A stretch of 46,554 nucleotides of DNA from Theionarchaea archaeon (GCA_018992565.1 JACVGW010000013.1:1-46554), one strand, 5' to 3'. Positions 1-8,270 are shown, numbered from the stretch's first letter. The notes: generated by a model not told the origin, from the letters alone. Program-made: numbers and translations.

Positions 1-673
1 GGTTGTTGACAACCCACGCAAAATTCTCGCCGAAGTGCTTGATAGTCACTGCTCCTTCCACATCTGTTTCCAGCATGGTGGTGGTGTGCGTGCTACCAGA
101 TTTTCCACTCTTGTTTTCTTTGGCAACTCTCTTGGTTCCCACACCGATAGTCCAGTAGGATGACCCAACAACAACAAAGTTGTTTATCATGAACCACATC
201 AGCAGCTCAGCAAGGGTTGCATTTGCTCCTGTCCTCCGGGTGGTGGCAATAGCCCCTCCCACCTTGTGGTAGAATAGTCCAGGAGGCTTTTCGTCATATG
301 GCCAGCCCAGGTCCTTGACCGGACCATCCACATTATCCAATTCTCTTCCTTCAGCAAGCAGCCCTGCTCTCTCTATCACTGCTTTCATCTTTGCGGTAAC
401 ACTCCCCCAGTACACGGGAGAACCCAGAATAATACCATCTGCTTCATACATCTTCTTCCAGATGGACATGAAATCATCTTTTCTTACACATTCTGCGCGG
501 TTTGATCTGCACCAGTTGCAGGCTGTGCACCCACCAATTATCTTCTTGTCAGCAAGGGTGATCAGCTCTGTCTTAATACCGTAGTCTGAAATGACGTCCA
601 GTGCGCGCTGAATGAATTGCTCCGTATTTCCTTTGAGTCTTTCACTTCCGGAAATTCCGATTACGTTTGGCAT
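1..673 (-). CDS. Isf-like iron-sulfur flavoprotein / NADPH-dependent FMN reductase family (3' end cut off)
   Basis: This gene is absent from the ORF track because its stop lies outside the window; 224 codons are visible. The N-terminus reads MPNVIGISGSERLKGNT, the phosphate-binding strand-loop of the flavodoxin-like FMN reductase fold (PF03358). Residues 49-62 (CTACNWCRSNRAEC) form a CX2CX2CX6C motif, matching the compact cluster motif that defines archaeal Isf proteins and binds one [4Fe-4S]. GSPVYWGSVTAKMK (about 85-100) is the usual second FMN loop. The expected role is electron transfer from ferredoxin or NAD(P)H through FMN and the cluster to an unknown acceptor. A TATA box at 704-714 gives a very short leader, which supports this start. 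The family is clear; the physiological partner is not. Confidence 0.85.
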   Translation of the reverse strand, partial: MPNVIGISGSERLKGNTEQFIQRALDVISDYGIKTELITLADKKIIGGCTACNWCRSNRAECVRKDDFMSIWKKMYEADGIILGSPVYWGSVTAKMKAVIERAGLLAEGRELDNVDGPVKDLGWPYDEKPPGLFYHKVGGAIATTRRTGANATLAELLMWFMINNFVVVGSSYWTIGVGTKRVAKENKSGKSGSTHTTTMLETDVEGAVTIKHFGENFAWVVNN

Positions 674-703
674 GTGTATCACCACTCAAAAGTTGGTCAG
701 TTA

Positions 704-714
704 ATTTATAAATA
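704..714 (-). promoter_or_regulatory. TATA box of the Isf-like gene
   Basis: TATTTATAAA on the minus strand, centred about 36 nt before the ATG at 673, predicts a leader of roughly 10 nt. Confidence 0.6.
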
Positions 715-889
715 TTTCGGTACTATAATATGACAAATCATCTGAATTGTCAAATCATCAGTACTAATTGTTATGACATGTCTAATCCAGGTGTCTGGTT
801 GCTAAAAGAACCTGTGCTCTCTCGCTCTCTTCAGTGAACAACATGGTCTCGTGAGAGCCAGATGACAGTGATCCTTGAGAATACATGAA

Positions 890-2455
890 TCAAGGTAGAG
901 GATTAATAATGTCCACCAGGGTATCAAGGATAGACCAGCGTTTGTGGGTGATCAGCTCCCGAGTTATCATTCCATTCTTCGTCTTCTTCAGAGAAGCCAG
1001 GTTCCTGATAGTTGACACTCCCTCCTCTGAAAGGGGTTGACACTCTATGAGAGACGCAAACTTTTCGAAAAGACTCTTGCCTTTTTCCGATCTGACTATC
1101 ACTGAGCTGTACCCCTGAGGGCTGCCCACGCTTCCAACAGAGATATCACTGAGCTCCCCACAGAAGTCCAGGCAGAGAGAGCAGCTCTTCTGAGCGTATG
1201 ATTCGATATATTTCACAGGGATAGTGAACACATTGCGATCTTCTGTCCGCACCCAGAACCGACCTCTGCTGATTCCCATCTTATTCACATATTCCAGGGG
1301 AATTTCTGTTTTGCCTTCCACAATAGAACGTAACTCGCTGAACAGGAAGTTCTCCATGCAGAAAATGCTGATTACCAGAGCTATCTTGGAGTGGTAGTGT
1401 CTGTCTCCAAAGGGATAGGCCATGGCTTTGGCCACTCCCTGCACCTGACAGGGCACCCCCACGAAGGCAATACGGTCAAACCCTCTGTCAACAGCCTCCT
1501 GTATTCCCAGAACATTGGGGGACACACTGTACTTGGTGCCTGCACTTGCGGCCACTTCGCGCGGCGAAGCAACTACCCTAGGAGAGGGGTTCCACCCGTG
1601 ACGGGAACCCGCCACTACAGCGGCGTCCACCACATTGCTCTCCAGCAGGTAACATAGAAAATCAGTGACAATTCCTCCATCCTGGGATACATCTAATGTG
1701 CTCTTACTCCTGGATCGAGCGCTGTACATCTCCTGGTAATATCCCAGGTGCGGGTCAGGACTGTGGTCAAACTTGTCTCTGGAAAGGGCCTCCGCATTGA
1801 AAAAGGTACGCGGACACTGAATGAAACAGGCTCCACATCGAATGCAAGTAGCACCATTGATCTTGGGACGTTGCTCTACAATGGAAATTGCTCTGGTGGG
1901 ACAAGCCATGGCACAGGTTCCGCACCCCATACATGCTTCTGCTTCTGTCACTGCCCGTATGGTACTGGTTCCTGGTGCCTCGAAGTACCGTACTTGGGCA
2001 GTGTCATTATCCAGGACAGCCTTTACAAACTTCTTGAGCCCTTCCTGAGTGGCTGAGCAAACGGGAAGCTTATAATCAAATGATACAACGTCTTCAGCCT
2101 TGGGATGTCTTGTTCTCAAGAACGGACAAAAGAAGGGGAGCAACCTGGAGCAATCTTCAGTGATAAATCCTCCAATAGTAGAACTGCCTGCAGTACAGCT
2201 TCCCACACCTAACAGGATCTTGCTCTTCTCTCTGACAAGTTTAGCCAGTTGAATACTCTCTTCTTTCCCCTGAAGGCAGATAGGCCCATCAATAATGCCA
2301 ATCTCAGCAGCCGGCATCTCCTCCACGGGCTGCTTCTCAAGGATACCTCTTTCCGGGGCCAGAGAATGAGCTACAAAGTACACGTCATCCAGTCCCTCAT
2401 ATATATTGGAATTAATGCATGTCCCGCATGCACCGATCTGCGCCTGGATAATCAT
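890..2455 (-). CDS. FrhG-FrhB fusion: hydrogenase small-subunit-like domain + 2[4Fe-4S] ferredoxin + F420-binding FrhB domain
   Basis: One polypeptide joins what are normally separate subunits of F420-reducing hydrogenase. The N-terminus (IQAQIGACGTCINS, later GVGSCTA) matches the NuoB/FrhG small-subunit domain that holds the proximal cluster. The middle carries two ferredoxin motifs (CMGCGTCAMACP and CIRCGACFIQCP). The C-terminal ~280 residues (DGGIVTDFLCYLLE, FVGVPCQVQGVAKA, SCSLCLDFCGELSDISVG) are an FrhB/FpoF-type F420 and FAD domain. The ORF track starts at 2494, but I prefer the ATG at 2455 because it begins right at the conserved domain and CTTTTAAG lies about 25 nt upstream. No NiFe large subunit is present nearby, so the protein probably moves electrons between F420 and ferredoxin or another partner instead of oxidising H2. 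Confidence 0.85.
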   Translation of the reverse strand: MIIQAQIGACGTCINSNIYEGLDDVYFVAHSLAPERGILEKQPVEEMPAAEIGIIDGPICLQGKEESIQLAKLVREKSKILLGVGSCTAGSSTIGGFITEDCSRLLPFFCPFLRTRHPKAEDVVSFDYKLPVCSATQEGLKKFVKAVLDNDTAQVRYFEAPGTSTIRAVTEAEACMGCGTCAMACPTRAISIVEQRPKINGATCIRCGACFIQCPRTFFNAEALSRDKFDHSPDPHLGYYQEMYSARSRSKSTLDVSQDGGIVTDFLCYLLESNVVDAAVVAGSRHGWNPSPRVVASPREVAASAGTKYSVSPNVLGIQEAVDRGFDRIAFVGVPCQVQGVAKAMAYPFGDRHYHSKIALVISIFCMENFLFSELRSIVEGKTEIPLEYVNKMGISRGRFWVRTEDRNVFTIPVKYIESYAQKSCSLCLDFCGELSDISVGSVGSPQGYSSVIVRSEKGKSLFEKFASLIECQPLSEEGVSTIRNLASLKKTKNGMITRELITHKRWSILDTLVDIINPLP

Positions 2456-2631
2456 GAGAGAGGGTCTACCAGATGCACTTAAAAGTCTTTCCATTTCTGT
2501 AGCAGGCTTTGTCAGTATCTAATTGTTTCTGACGGATAATGCTATAAAGAAAAGTTGCCCAGAGGTTGACAGATGCCCCCAATCCTCAGCGTGGGCTTTC
2601 CCCATTCCTGTTGAGGTCTCAATGAGTCAGC

Positions 2632-2646
2632 AAAAAATAATAAAAT
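2632..2646 (-). terminator. T-rich terminator after the small Arg-rich ORF
   Basis: On the minus strand TTTTATTATTTTTTG follows the stop of the 28-residue ORF by about 20 nt. Oligo-T tracts without a hairpin are typical archaeal terminators. Confidence 0.5.
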
Positions 2647-2665
2647 GAGGAAGGATTAGAATTCC

Positions 2666-2752
2666 CTAGGGGAATAGAGCATAGGTATCGGGAAGGTTTT
2701 CTGAATCTTTCCTCGGGGGCCTTCTTACTCTGTATTTAGGTCTTCTACTCAT
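2666..2752 (-). CDS. Small Arg/Pro-rich protein candidate, 28 aa
   Basis: Too short for the ORF track. The ORF begins MSRRPKYRVRRPPRK and ends in an acidic/aromatic tail (DSENLPDTYALFP); the first 15 residues carry eight Arg/Lys. Expression signals are better than at many longer genes here: a TATA box at 2844-2851, a perfect SD (GGAGGT, 2761-2766) 8 nt before the ATG, and an oligo-T tract after the stop. I do not recognise the family. The composition would suit an RNA-binding or ribosome-associated microprotein, but that is a guess from charge alone. It could also be a leader peptide or chance ORF within a small RNA. Confidence 0.45.
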   Translation of the reverse strand: MSRRPKYRVRRPPRKDSENLPDTYALFP

Positions 2753-2843
2753 CTTAAGACACCTCCTCTCCTTTATTTCAGCTCGCGAAGCTTCCTGCGA
2801 TCGATGTTACACCCTTTCCCAAGCTCTTTTTAGCGATATCCTC

Positions 2844-2851
2844 TATATAAA
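2844..2851 (-). promoter_or_regulatory. TATA box of the small Arg-rich transcription unit
   Basis: ATTTATATAG-type box on the minus strand; the predicted start near 2822 leaves a leader of about 70 nt ending in a strong SD. The leader includes a short possible stem, AGCT-TCGCG-AGCT. Confidence 0.55.
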
Positions 2852-3004
2852 TGTTACCTTTATCTTATGTAAGCAATTCTGCGGGTTCAAAGAGAATACT
2901 CTCAAGTAAAAATCTCTGAAAATCCTCCTCATTTCATGTTAGCTATTTATACTGAGTATTTCTTTCCCGAAGACTTCGGAGACTGCCAGATTGACCGGGG
3001 TATA

Positions 3005-4375
3005 TTACTGTGTATTCACTTTCCTGATAATTCCTCGAGCTGCAATGATCCCTGTGACCCCAGCATAAATGATCCCTCTGGAGAATCCAGAAGCATCCCC
3101 AGCCACAAAGAACCGCGGAACCTGGGTCTCTAGGTCCCGGGTTACCACATATGAGGTATCATAGAATTTGATTTCGGGAGCATAGAGCAAGGTGCTATCA
3201 GAGGCAATTCCTTCTATGACTGCATCCAGCCGCTCAATACCCTCGATCATGTTCTTCACAATTCGGTTGGGGAGAGCCATGGCTATGTCTCCAGGGGTTA
3301 CATCTCTGAGAGTGGGTGAAATCAAAGCACGTGAAAGACGGGACCAGGTAGACCGTTTTCCCCTGATCAGGTCCTTATATCTTTGAAGAATAGGTTTTCC
3401 ACCTCCGATGGTATTTGCCAGCCGGGCTATGGACCTGCCGTACTCTGTCGTATCCTCTACGGGGTCAGTCAGTTCGACTCGAGAAAGCAAAGCCAGATTG
3501 GTATTCTCGCTCTTCACATCTTTGCGGGCATCTCCATTGACAAGTACAAATGATTCATATTTCTCTACAGTAACAAACCCATGTGGGTTGGTGCAGAATG
3601 TTCTCACAAAATCATCATAGGTTTTAGTGTATAAGTGGAACTTCGCGTCGTACATAACATGCTCAATAGATGTATAGAGCTCTGCTGGAAACTCAACTCG
3701 CACTCCCACATCAATAGGGCCATATTTGGACTGTGCACCCAGCGAATTTGCCTTTGTCCTCAGCCAGTATGCACCTGCTCTGCCAGGAGCAGCCAGGAGG
3801 TAGTCGCAGGTGATGTTGCCTTTGGTGGTCTTCAGGACAAATTCATTATCTCTTTTCCTTATGTCTTCTACCTTGGTCTGCAACCGAAATGTCACTCCCT
3901 GCTCTTTTAGATATTCGTAGAAGTGGGACACTATCATTCGCGTTCTGTCTGTGCCCATATGTCTCTGCTTTCCTGAAATGAATTCAATGTTACTTGAAGA
4001 GGCTTTTCGCTTCAACCATTCCAGCGATGTATCATCCACACCATAACTATCAGTATCGGCACCAAATTTCAGGAAAACTTCATCAATGTAATTAATGAGT
4101 TCCTGGATCTCTTCAGGGGTCCTCCTCAATGACTGGGGGTCTCCTCCGATCTTGTATGTTAGATTCAGTTTTCCATCAGAGAGAGCGCCCGCTCCACCCA
4201 CTCCAGAGGTAATCTGGCAGGGACTGCAATTAATGCAGTTGCTGTGAGAGGCCACTGGACACTTCCTCTTGAGAGGTTCTGACCCTTCCTCCATCACTGT
4301 CACGGATACATGGGGCGCCAATTCCAAAGCGGCAAAAAGACCTGCAGGACCCGCTCCCAGTATAGCCACGTGCAT
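3005..4375 (-). CDS. FAD-dependent dehydrogenase, COG2509 family
   Basis: The protein begins MHVAILGAGPAGLFAALEL, a Rossmann FAD-binding motif at residues 5-10, followed by CPVASHSNCINCSPCQITSG, the Cys-rich segment typical of COG2509, and GVGGAGALSDGKLN. The C-terminus has FFVAGDASGFSRGIIYAG, the second dinucleotide-binding signature. Length (456 aa) is normal for the family. The 475-aa start in the track (4432) is rejected because a TATA box at 4396-4406 lies about 25 nt before the ATG at 4375, giving a leaderless message. The family consists of predicted flavin dehydrogenases of unknown substrate. It is divergent from the DUF72 gene, with only about 90 bp between the start codons. Confidence 0.85.
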   Translation of the reverse strand: MHVAILGAGPAGLFAALELAPHVSVTVMEEGSEPLKRKCPVASHSNCINCSPCQITSGVGGAGALSDGKLNLTYKIGGDPQSLRRTPEEIQELINYIDEVFLKFGADTDSYGVDDTSLEWLKRKASSSNIEFISGKQRHMGTDRTRMIVSHFYEYLKEQGVTFRLQTKVEDIRKRDNEFVLKTTKGNITCDYLLAAPGRAGAYWLRTKANSLGAQSKYGPIDVGVRVEFPAELYTSIEHVMYDAKFHLYTKTYDDFVRTFCTNPHGFVTVEKYESFVLVNGDARKDVKSENTNLALLSRVELTDPVEDTTEYGRSIARLANTIGGGKPILQRYKDLIRGKRSTWSRLSRALISPTLRDVTPGDIAMALPNRIVKNMIEGIERLDAVIEGIASDSTLLYAPEIKFYDTSYVVTRDLETQVPRFFVAGDASGFSRGIIYAGVTGIIAARGIIRKVNTQ

Positions 4376-4395
4376 GAGTGCTGTCAAATGTTTTA

Positions 4396-4440
4396 GATTA
4401 TATAGATTTTGGTTTGTCAGTCCAGCCCACATGTATAAAA
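4396..4440. promoter_or_regulatory. Back-to-back leaderless promoters for the COG2509 and DUF72 genes
   Basis: The minus-strand box TCTATATAATC (4396-4406) serves the FAD dehydrogenase; the plus-strand box GTATAAAA (4433-4440) lies 27 nt before the DUF72 ATG. The boxes are only about 35 bp apart, so the two genes could be co-controlled. Confidence 0.65.
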
Positions 4441-4463
4441 CTGAAAGACACGGTTCTTACTGT

Positions 4464-5165
4464 ATGTTACACGTGGGAATCTGTGGATTTTCAGTATCTC
4501 AAAAAGAGCTTTTTGACACGTTCCGATTAGTGGAAGTACAGAAGACATTCTACAGTCCTCCCATGGAAAAAACAGTCAAAAGATGGAGAAAAAACGCTCC
4601 TGAAGACTTTGAGTTCACTGTCAAGGCCTGGCAGGTGATCACTCACCCCTCATCCAGCCCCACATATCGAAAAATGTCAAGAGAAGCAGGAAATCCCGAC
4701 CACTTTGGCTTCTTCCAGCCTACCAGGGAAGTAAGTAATGCGTTTGACATTACAGCATCACTTGCCCAGCTGTTAGAAGCCAGAATAATCGTATTTCAGA
4801 CCCCAAAGTCTTTCAAGCAAAGTTCGAAGGCTATTGGCAATATAAGGGGGTTCTTTTCCTCTTTGCCAGAGAAGTTCACCTATGTGTGGGAGTCGAGAGG
4901 TGATTGGGACCCTGCAACTATCCAGGATCTCTGTGAGGACCTTGGGATCATTGATGGAGTTGATCCCTTCAGGAGAAGGCCCACCACAGAACAGAAGTAT
5001 TTCAGACTTCATGGAAGCCCTCCTGGAAAGAACATGTATTCATACACATACACACTCGAAGACTTAGAAAAGCTCAGAGCCTGCTGCAGAGACCAGGATT
5101 ATGTCCTGTTCAACAACATGTCAATGGTTGATGATGCGCACAGCTTCCTCGCTTTGCTTCAGTGA
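4464..5165 (+). CDS. DUF72 (YecE-like) family protein
   Basis: The mature reading begins MLHVGICGFSVSQKELFDTF, matching the start of DUF72 proteins, a TIM-barrel-like family related to sugar isomerases. Other family marks are EVQKTFYSPP (about 23-32), FEFTVKAWQVITHP (about 49-62) and YFRLHGSP near residue 180. Length is 233 aa, as usual. The track start at 4269 is too early: it runs through the neighbour's coding sequence and the promoter. The start at 4464 is set by a TATA box at 4433-4440. Biochemical function is unknown for the family. Confidence 0.85.
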   Translation: MLHVGICGFSVSQKELFDTFRLVEVQKTFYSPPMEKTVKRWRKNAPEDFEFTVKAWQVITHPSSSPTYRKMSREAGNPDHFGFFQPTREVSNAFDITASLAQLLEARIIVFQTPKSFKQSSKAIGNIRGFFSSLPEKFTYVWESRGDWDPATIQDLCEDLGIIDGVDPFRRRPTTEQKYFRLHGSPPGKNMYSYTYTLEDLEKLRACCRDQDYVLFNNMSMVDDAHSFLALLQ

Positions 5166-5188
5166 CCACAAAAATACTCCGAAATAGA

Positions 5189-5263
5189 TGGGGCCGCCGA
5201 GATTTGAACTCGGGTATCAGGCTCCCAAAGCCTGGAGGATGGACCAAGCTACCCTACGGCCCC
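5189..5263 (-). tRNA. tRNA-Pro (UGG)
   Basis: The minus strand folds as a cloverleaf: acceptor GGGGCCG pairs with CGGCCCC, discriminator A, T-loop GTTCAAATC, and anticodon stem CAGGC/GCCTG enclosing TTTGGGA, so the anticodon is UGG. CCA is not encoded and no intron is visible. A CTTTTAAG box lies about 40 nt upstream. Confidence 0.95.
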
Positions 5264-5336
5264 AAAGGCCCCGGTGGCTCATCCTATTCATCTCACCTTA
5301 AAAGCTTTTTGAGTCTGAGATATTGATTACCGAAAG

Positions 5337-5346
5337 CTTTAAATAG
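5337..5346 (+). promoter_or_regulatory. TATA box of the DUF835 gene
   Basis: GCTTTAAATAG; a start about 25-30 nt downstream coincides with the ATG at 5376, not the ATG at 5361. Confidence 0.55.
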
Positions 5347-5375
5347 TATCGCCACCAATAATGATTAGTGATATT

Positions 5376-5885
5376 ATGGTAACCACACTCTTGAAGCGCG
5401 GGTTCGGGTTAAAACCCCCGAACACACAGAAGAAAGAGAACCTGGAAGCAGGAACAGCCTATTTCATGAAGGAAAACAAGCCATACGAGAGCTATAAGAC
5501 ATTCTCCGAGTTATCAAAGCGCAGGAACATCCTCATTATTACCAGAGTTCACCCCAGTCGTCTCAAGAAACGGTTTGATTTTGGCTCTGAGATTCTGTGG
5601 CTGTCTACAGTGGAAACAAAGTGCAGCATTGAACCAACACAATTAAGCAAGATGGCTTTCATTATCAGTCATTTCGTTAAAACCAATGGTGGAGGAGCAG
5701 TACTCCTGGATGGTATTGAATATCTCATTCTACAGAACGACTTTGATTCTGTACTCAAATTCATCTGTTCAGTATCAGACTATGTGTCCCTCCATAACGG
5801 TATCCTGCTTTTGCCTCTCAATCCTCTGGCGCTTTCCAGGTCCCAGATGAAGATGTTGGAACGCGAACTGGAATCCATCAATTAA
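5376..5885 (+). CDS. DUF835 domain protein
   Basis: The C-terminal half (about 110-165) shows the DUF835 pattern: AVLLDGIEYLILQNDFDSVLKF, then a hydrophobic strand LHNGILLLPLNPLALS and a closing LERELESIN helix. DUF835 is largely archaeal and often forms the output or partner part of signalling proteins; here it stands almost alone with a ~45-residue N-terminal tail. The first ATG (5361) lies upstream of the transcription start predicted from the TATA box, so MVTTLLKRG at 5376 is preferred. There is no transmembrane segment, so it is cytosolic. The specific role is unknown; TATA spacing and family length give the main support. Confidence 0.75.
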   Translation: MVTTLLKRGFGLKPPNTQKKENLEAGTAYFMKENKPYESYKTFSELSKRRNILIITRVHPSRLKKRFDFGSEILWLSTVETKCSIEPTQLSKMAFIISHFVKTNGGGAVLLDGIEYLILQNDFDSVLKFICSVSDYVSLHNGILLLPLNPLALSRSQMKMLERELESIN

Positions 5886-5939
5886 GGTTGTAATCCTGTA
5901 CGTTCTCCCACAGTTCGCCTGTGTTAGTCAAGCAAGGAA

Positions 5940-7292
5940 TCAGGTGAAAGACTGTTCTGATTTGAACTTCTCATACAATGATCTCAGACTGCCTGTTTGA
6001 GCAAATTCAATTCCCGGGGGCATCTCTCCACCCCTGCTGAGATAGTTCCACCACTGGACTACAAATCCGCCCACAGCCATTTCTCTCAATTTGCCATTCT
6101 TCCTGTACTTGGGAAGATCAAGTTCCTTTTCCAGAAGCCTGACGTCACTGACTGTGTCTCCGCCATTGACAAAGAGAGTCTTCACATTTCGAAGCATTTC
6201 TTTCATGAAGAGGAACGTTCCGGACTCAGTCTTGTTCGCCAGTGCCGAACGGGGTTCAACGCTGCCATTCTGTAAGAAAACACGCTTCGCACAGATATTG
6301 CCCATCATAGTCATGGTATTAGGTCCCACAGAAATGAGACGACCTTTGTTAATGTCCTTGAGGTTGACAACGCGTTCTCTTCCATTAATCTGAACGATAA
6401 CATCAATTGGGAGGATTGCCTGAATAGTCTGAGCTTCAATTTTCTTGGCAAGGGCAAGTGCTTTCCTCTTGGCTTTTTCCCATTCCGAGGAATACAGGTC
6501 CTCCAGGAGCTGGCGATTGGCTTTTCCAATGCTGTTGGGAAGCGTCCTGCCCAGGCTGCTCTTCTCGTTTATGAGGGCCCACAACAACAAGACAAAGACA
6601 GGTCCACCCATGAGGCCCACAATAACGTCTTCTCTGTTCTCGGTCACCAGAATTGCATCCAGTTTTGAAGACTTGGCCCCTGCGATCCCCCAGATTTTCA
6701 ATCCTTCGTCCACCGCAAAGAGCTGGGTTGCTTCTTCCAGCTCGCGGATGAAGTAGTCATTGCAGAAACATCCATCAGTAAACACGCGAAGTGAGAGGTT
6801 GTCCCTGTGGCAGCAAGGAAGGGCCCCATTGATCTTGGGTAGCCCCTTGAGCAGCCTCCATAGGTCGGTCTGAGAGGAGTCCCTGGGCGGATTCCTTTCT
6901 TCGGGAACTGCTTTTCTCACGTTGTCCAGGAAGATTACGGAAGATGTATGGGTTTGATCTGCCTTCTTAAGTTTTTCAAGGGTATCGACCATGATAATAT
7001 CTGTAATTTCAGGAGAAATCGGATCAAGCTTTCTCTCAATTTCAGACTTTAAAATGTCAAAATTGTCCTTGAGTGAGCCACCCTCTATGGAGGAGTGGGA
7101 TGTGGACAAGATGTTGGCCTGAGGAGTCTGGAGTTGACGTATCTGGAGAATGGTCTCTGTAGCCTGCTCAACTTTGACAGAGGGTTCAGGAGGTTCGTTG
7201 ATGTCTGTCCTGAAAAAAACAGTTCCCATGTGGTCTCGTGCATCTGACAGGTCCGCCAGAATGACCTCTTCAGGACCTTTGATAAGTTTCAT
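5940..7292 (-). CDS. Divergent phosphoglycerate kinase paralogue, probably inactive
   Basis: The order of PGK landmarks is preserved but the catalytic pieces are changed. TVFFRTDINEPP corresponds to the PGK strand LVRVDFNVPL; ILSTSHSSIEGGSLKDN stands where PGK has LSHLGRPKG, so the 3-phosphoglycerate-binding Arg is lost; VIFLDNVRKA replaces LLENTRF; IAGAKSSKLDAI matches GGAKVSDKI; ILPIDVIV and LFVNGGDTVSDV match the nucleotide-side motifs; the glycine-rich GGGA loop is replaced by AVGGFVVQWW. At 450 aa it is longer than ordinary PGK (about 390-410), with extra sequence in the middle. The start at 7292 is fixed by a TATA box at 7313-7320. I infer a regulatory or substrate-shifted pseudokinase. 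Confidence 0.7.
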   Translation of the reverse strand: MKLIKGPEEVILADLSDARDHMGTVFFRTDINEPPEPSVKVEQATETILQIRQLQTPQANILSTSHSSIEGGSLKDNFDILKSEIERKLDPISPEITDIIMVDTLEKLKKADQTHTSSVIFLDNVRKAVPEERNPPRDSSQTDLWRLLKGLPKINGALPCCHRDNLSLRVFTDGCFCNDYFIRELEEATQLFAVDEGLKIWGIAGAKSSKLDAILVTENREDVIVGLMGGPVFVLLLWALINEKSSLGRTLPNSIGKANRQLLEDLYSSEWEKAKRKALALAKKIEAQTIQAILPIDVIVQINGRERVVNLKDINKGRLISVGPNTMTMMGNICAKRVFLQNGSVEPRSALANKTESGTFLFMKEMLRNVKTLFVNGGDTVSDVRLLEKELDLPKYRKNGKLREMAVGGFVVQWWNYLSRGGEMPPGIEFAQTGSLRSLYEKFKSEQSFT

Positions 7293-7312
7293 GTTCATAA
7301 TATATGTTGCCA

Positions 7313-7320
7313 CTATAAAA
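7313..7320 (-). promoter_or_regulatory. TATA box of the PGK-like gene
   Basis: TTTTATAG on the minus strand, centred about 25 nt before the ATG at 7292; the upstream alternative ATGs are too close to or above the box. Confidence 0.65.
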
Positions 7321-7447
7321 GTATTTGCCCGGCAAGGTGGTGAGCACAATCAGACACTTCACAGAGGATTTTGAGTCTTATCTGCACTTTGCACCATGAA
7401 ACGCTCCATGACAAAGCGTTACTTCCTAATTTAACCTGCAAATTCCT

Positions 7448-7966
7448 CTAGAATTTCGTATCTTCAGATGACTGAAGCAATTCAAGAAATTTCAGGTACT
7501 CTTCGTGACCAAGCCTAAATCCTTTCCTAATCATCGAATTCACTTTGTCTCTTGCTTCTTCTCTTTCCAGGATCTTCCGCCTTACCATCAAGAAGATGAG
7601 AAACGATGTTCCGTGAACCTCTATCCCGAGGATGGTTGCAGTGTCTCTGGCAATGCTTTCATCCAGGATAGCTATCCCGTTCCTGCACTTTGCCAGAGTC
7701 AGAACCTCCAGCTCACCCTCATGAAGTCCTGCTTCTATGCTCTTCAGTATCTTCATGAATCCATTTTCAACTTCTACGACCTGCAGGACCCCTTGCTCCA
7801 CCAGTTCCTCTGTTACAAGTGCATCAGCCTCGCCTCTCATCTTTCGATTGACTATGACCTGCTGATAGACCTGTGGAGGAATAATCTTCTCTCCTCCTAG
7901 ATCTGCTAGAACCTGCTGTAATCCTACCTTATTCAGATACATGAGGGGAGAAGAATCAAAACCCAT
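7448..7966 (-). CDS. DUF3368 PIN-like toxin
   Basis: The 172-aa protein starts MGFDSSPLMYLNKVG, carrying the first acidic residue of the PIN fold, followed by GLHEGELEVLTLA (conserved Glu) and ILDESIARDTATILGIEVHG (conserved Asp-Glu and Arg), then LMVRRKIL. This is the DUF3368 family, a predicted PIN-domain ribonuclease toxin. It begins one base after the stop of the UPF0175 gene, the standard partner and order. Targets are unknown; an RNA target is expected from the fold. Confidence 0.85.
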   Translation of the reverse strand: MGFDSSPLMYLNKVGLQQVLADLGGEKIIPPQVYQQVIVNRKMRGEADALVTEELVEQGVLQVVEVENGFMKILKSIEAGLHEGELEVLTLAKCRNGIAILDESIARDTATILGIEVHGTSFLIFLMVRRKILEREEARDKVNSMIRKGFRLGHEEYLKFLELLQSSEDTKF

Positions 7967-7967
7967 A

Positions 7968-8270
7968 TCACCTTATCGCCGCCTCATAATCTCGCTGTAT
8001 GTCCTCTGCAGTTATGTGAAGTGAGAGTCCATTATCGCGTATCAAATCCATCATGTCCCTTACTGATACACCTGCAATTTCTGCTGCCCTGGCCAATGTC
8101 ACTTTTTTTCCCCTAAATAATTCAAGAACACATTTTTTCAGCTCTTCATTTGCTCCAATATCCAATAATTTTCTAATCAAATCAGATTTCTCCATCTTTT
8201 CAATTTTAAGTAGTCTCTCAAGCTTTTTTTCGATTTCTTCAGTAGGTCTGATAGACAGAGGTTTCTGCAT
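7968..8270 (-). CDS. UPF0175 family antitoxin / DNA-binding protein
   Basis: A 100-aa protein with the layout of UPF0175: an N-terminal ribbon-helix-helix-like segment (LSIRPTEEIEKKLERLL), a central helix rich in Lys/Glu, and a C-terminal helix-turn-helix with the typical VTLARAAEIAGVSVRDM. It ends one base before the DUF3368 toxin and is therefore probably co-translated as an antitoxin that also autoregulates. No strong TATA box was found, but a 12-bp inverted repeat covers the start codon. Confidence 0.85.
   Translation of the reverse strand: MQKPLSIRPTEEIEKKLERLLKIEKMEKSDLIRKLLDIGANEELKKCVLELFRGKKVTLARAAEIAGVSVRDMMDLIRDNGLSLHITAEDIQRDYEAAIR

Noticed and set aside
2780-2850. Second small frame (KSLGKGVTSIAGSFAS) in the leader of the Arg-rich ORF
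   Set aside because: No ATG and no SD, and the frame opens at the TATA box itself; likely noncoding leader.
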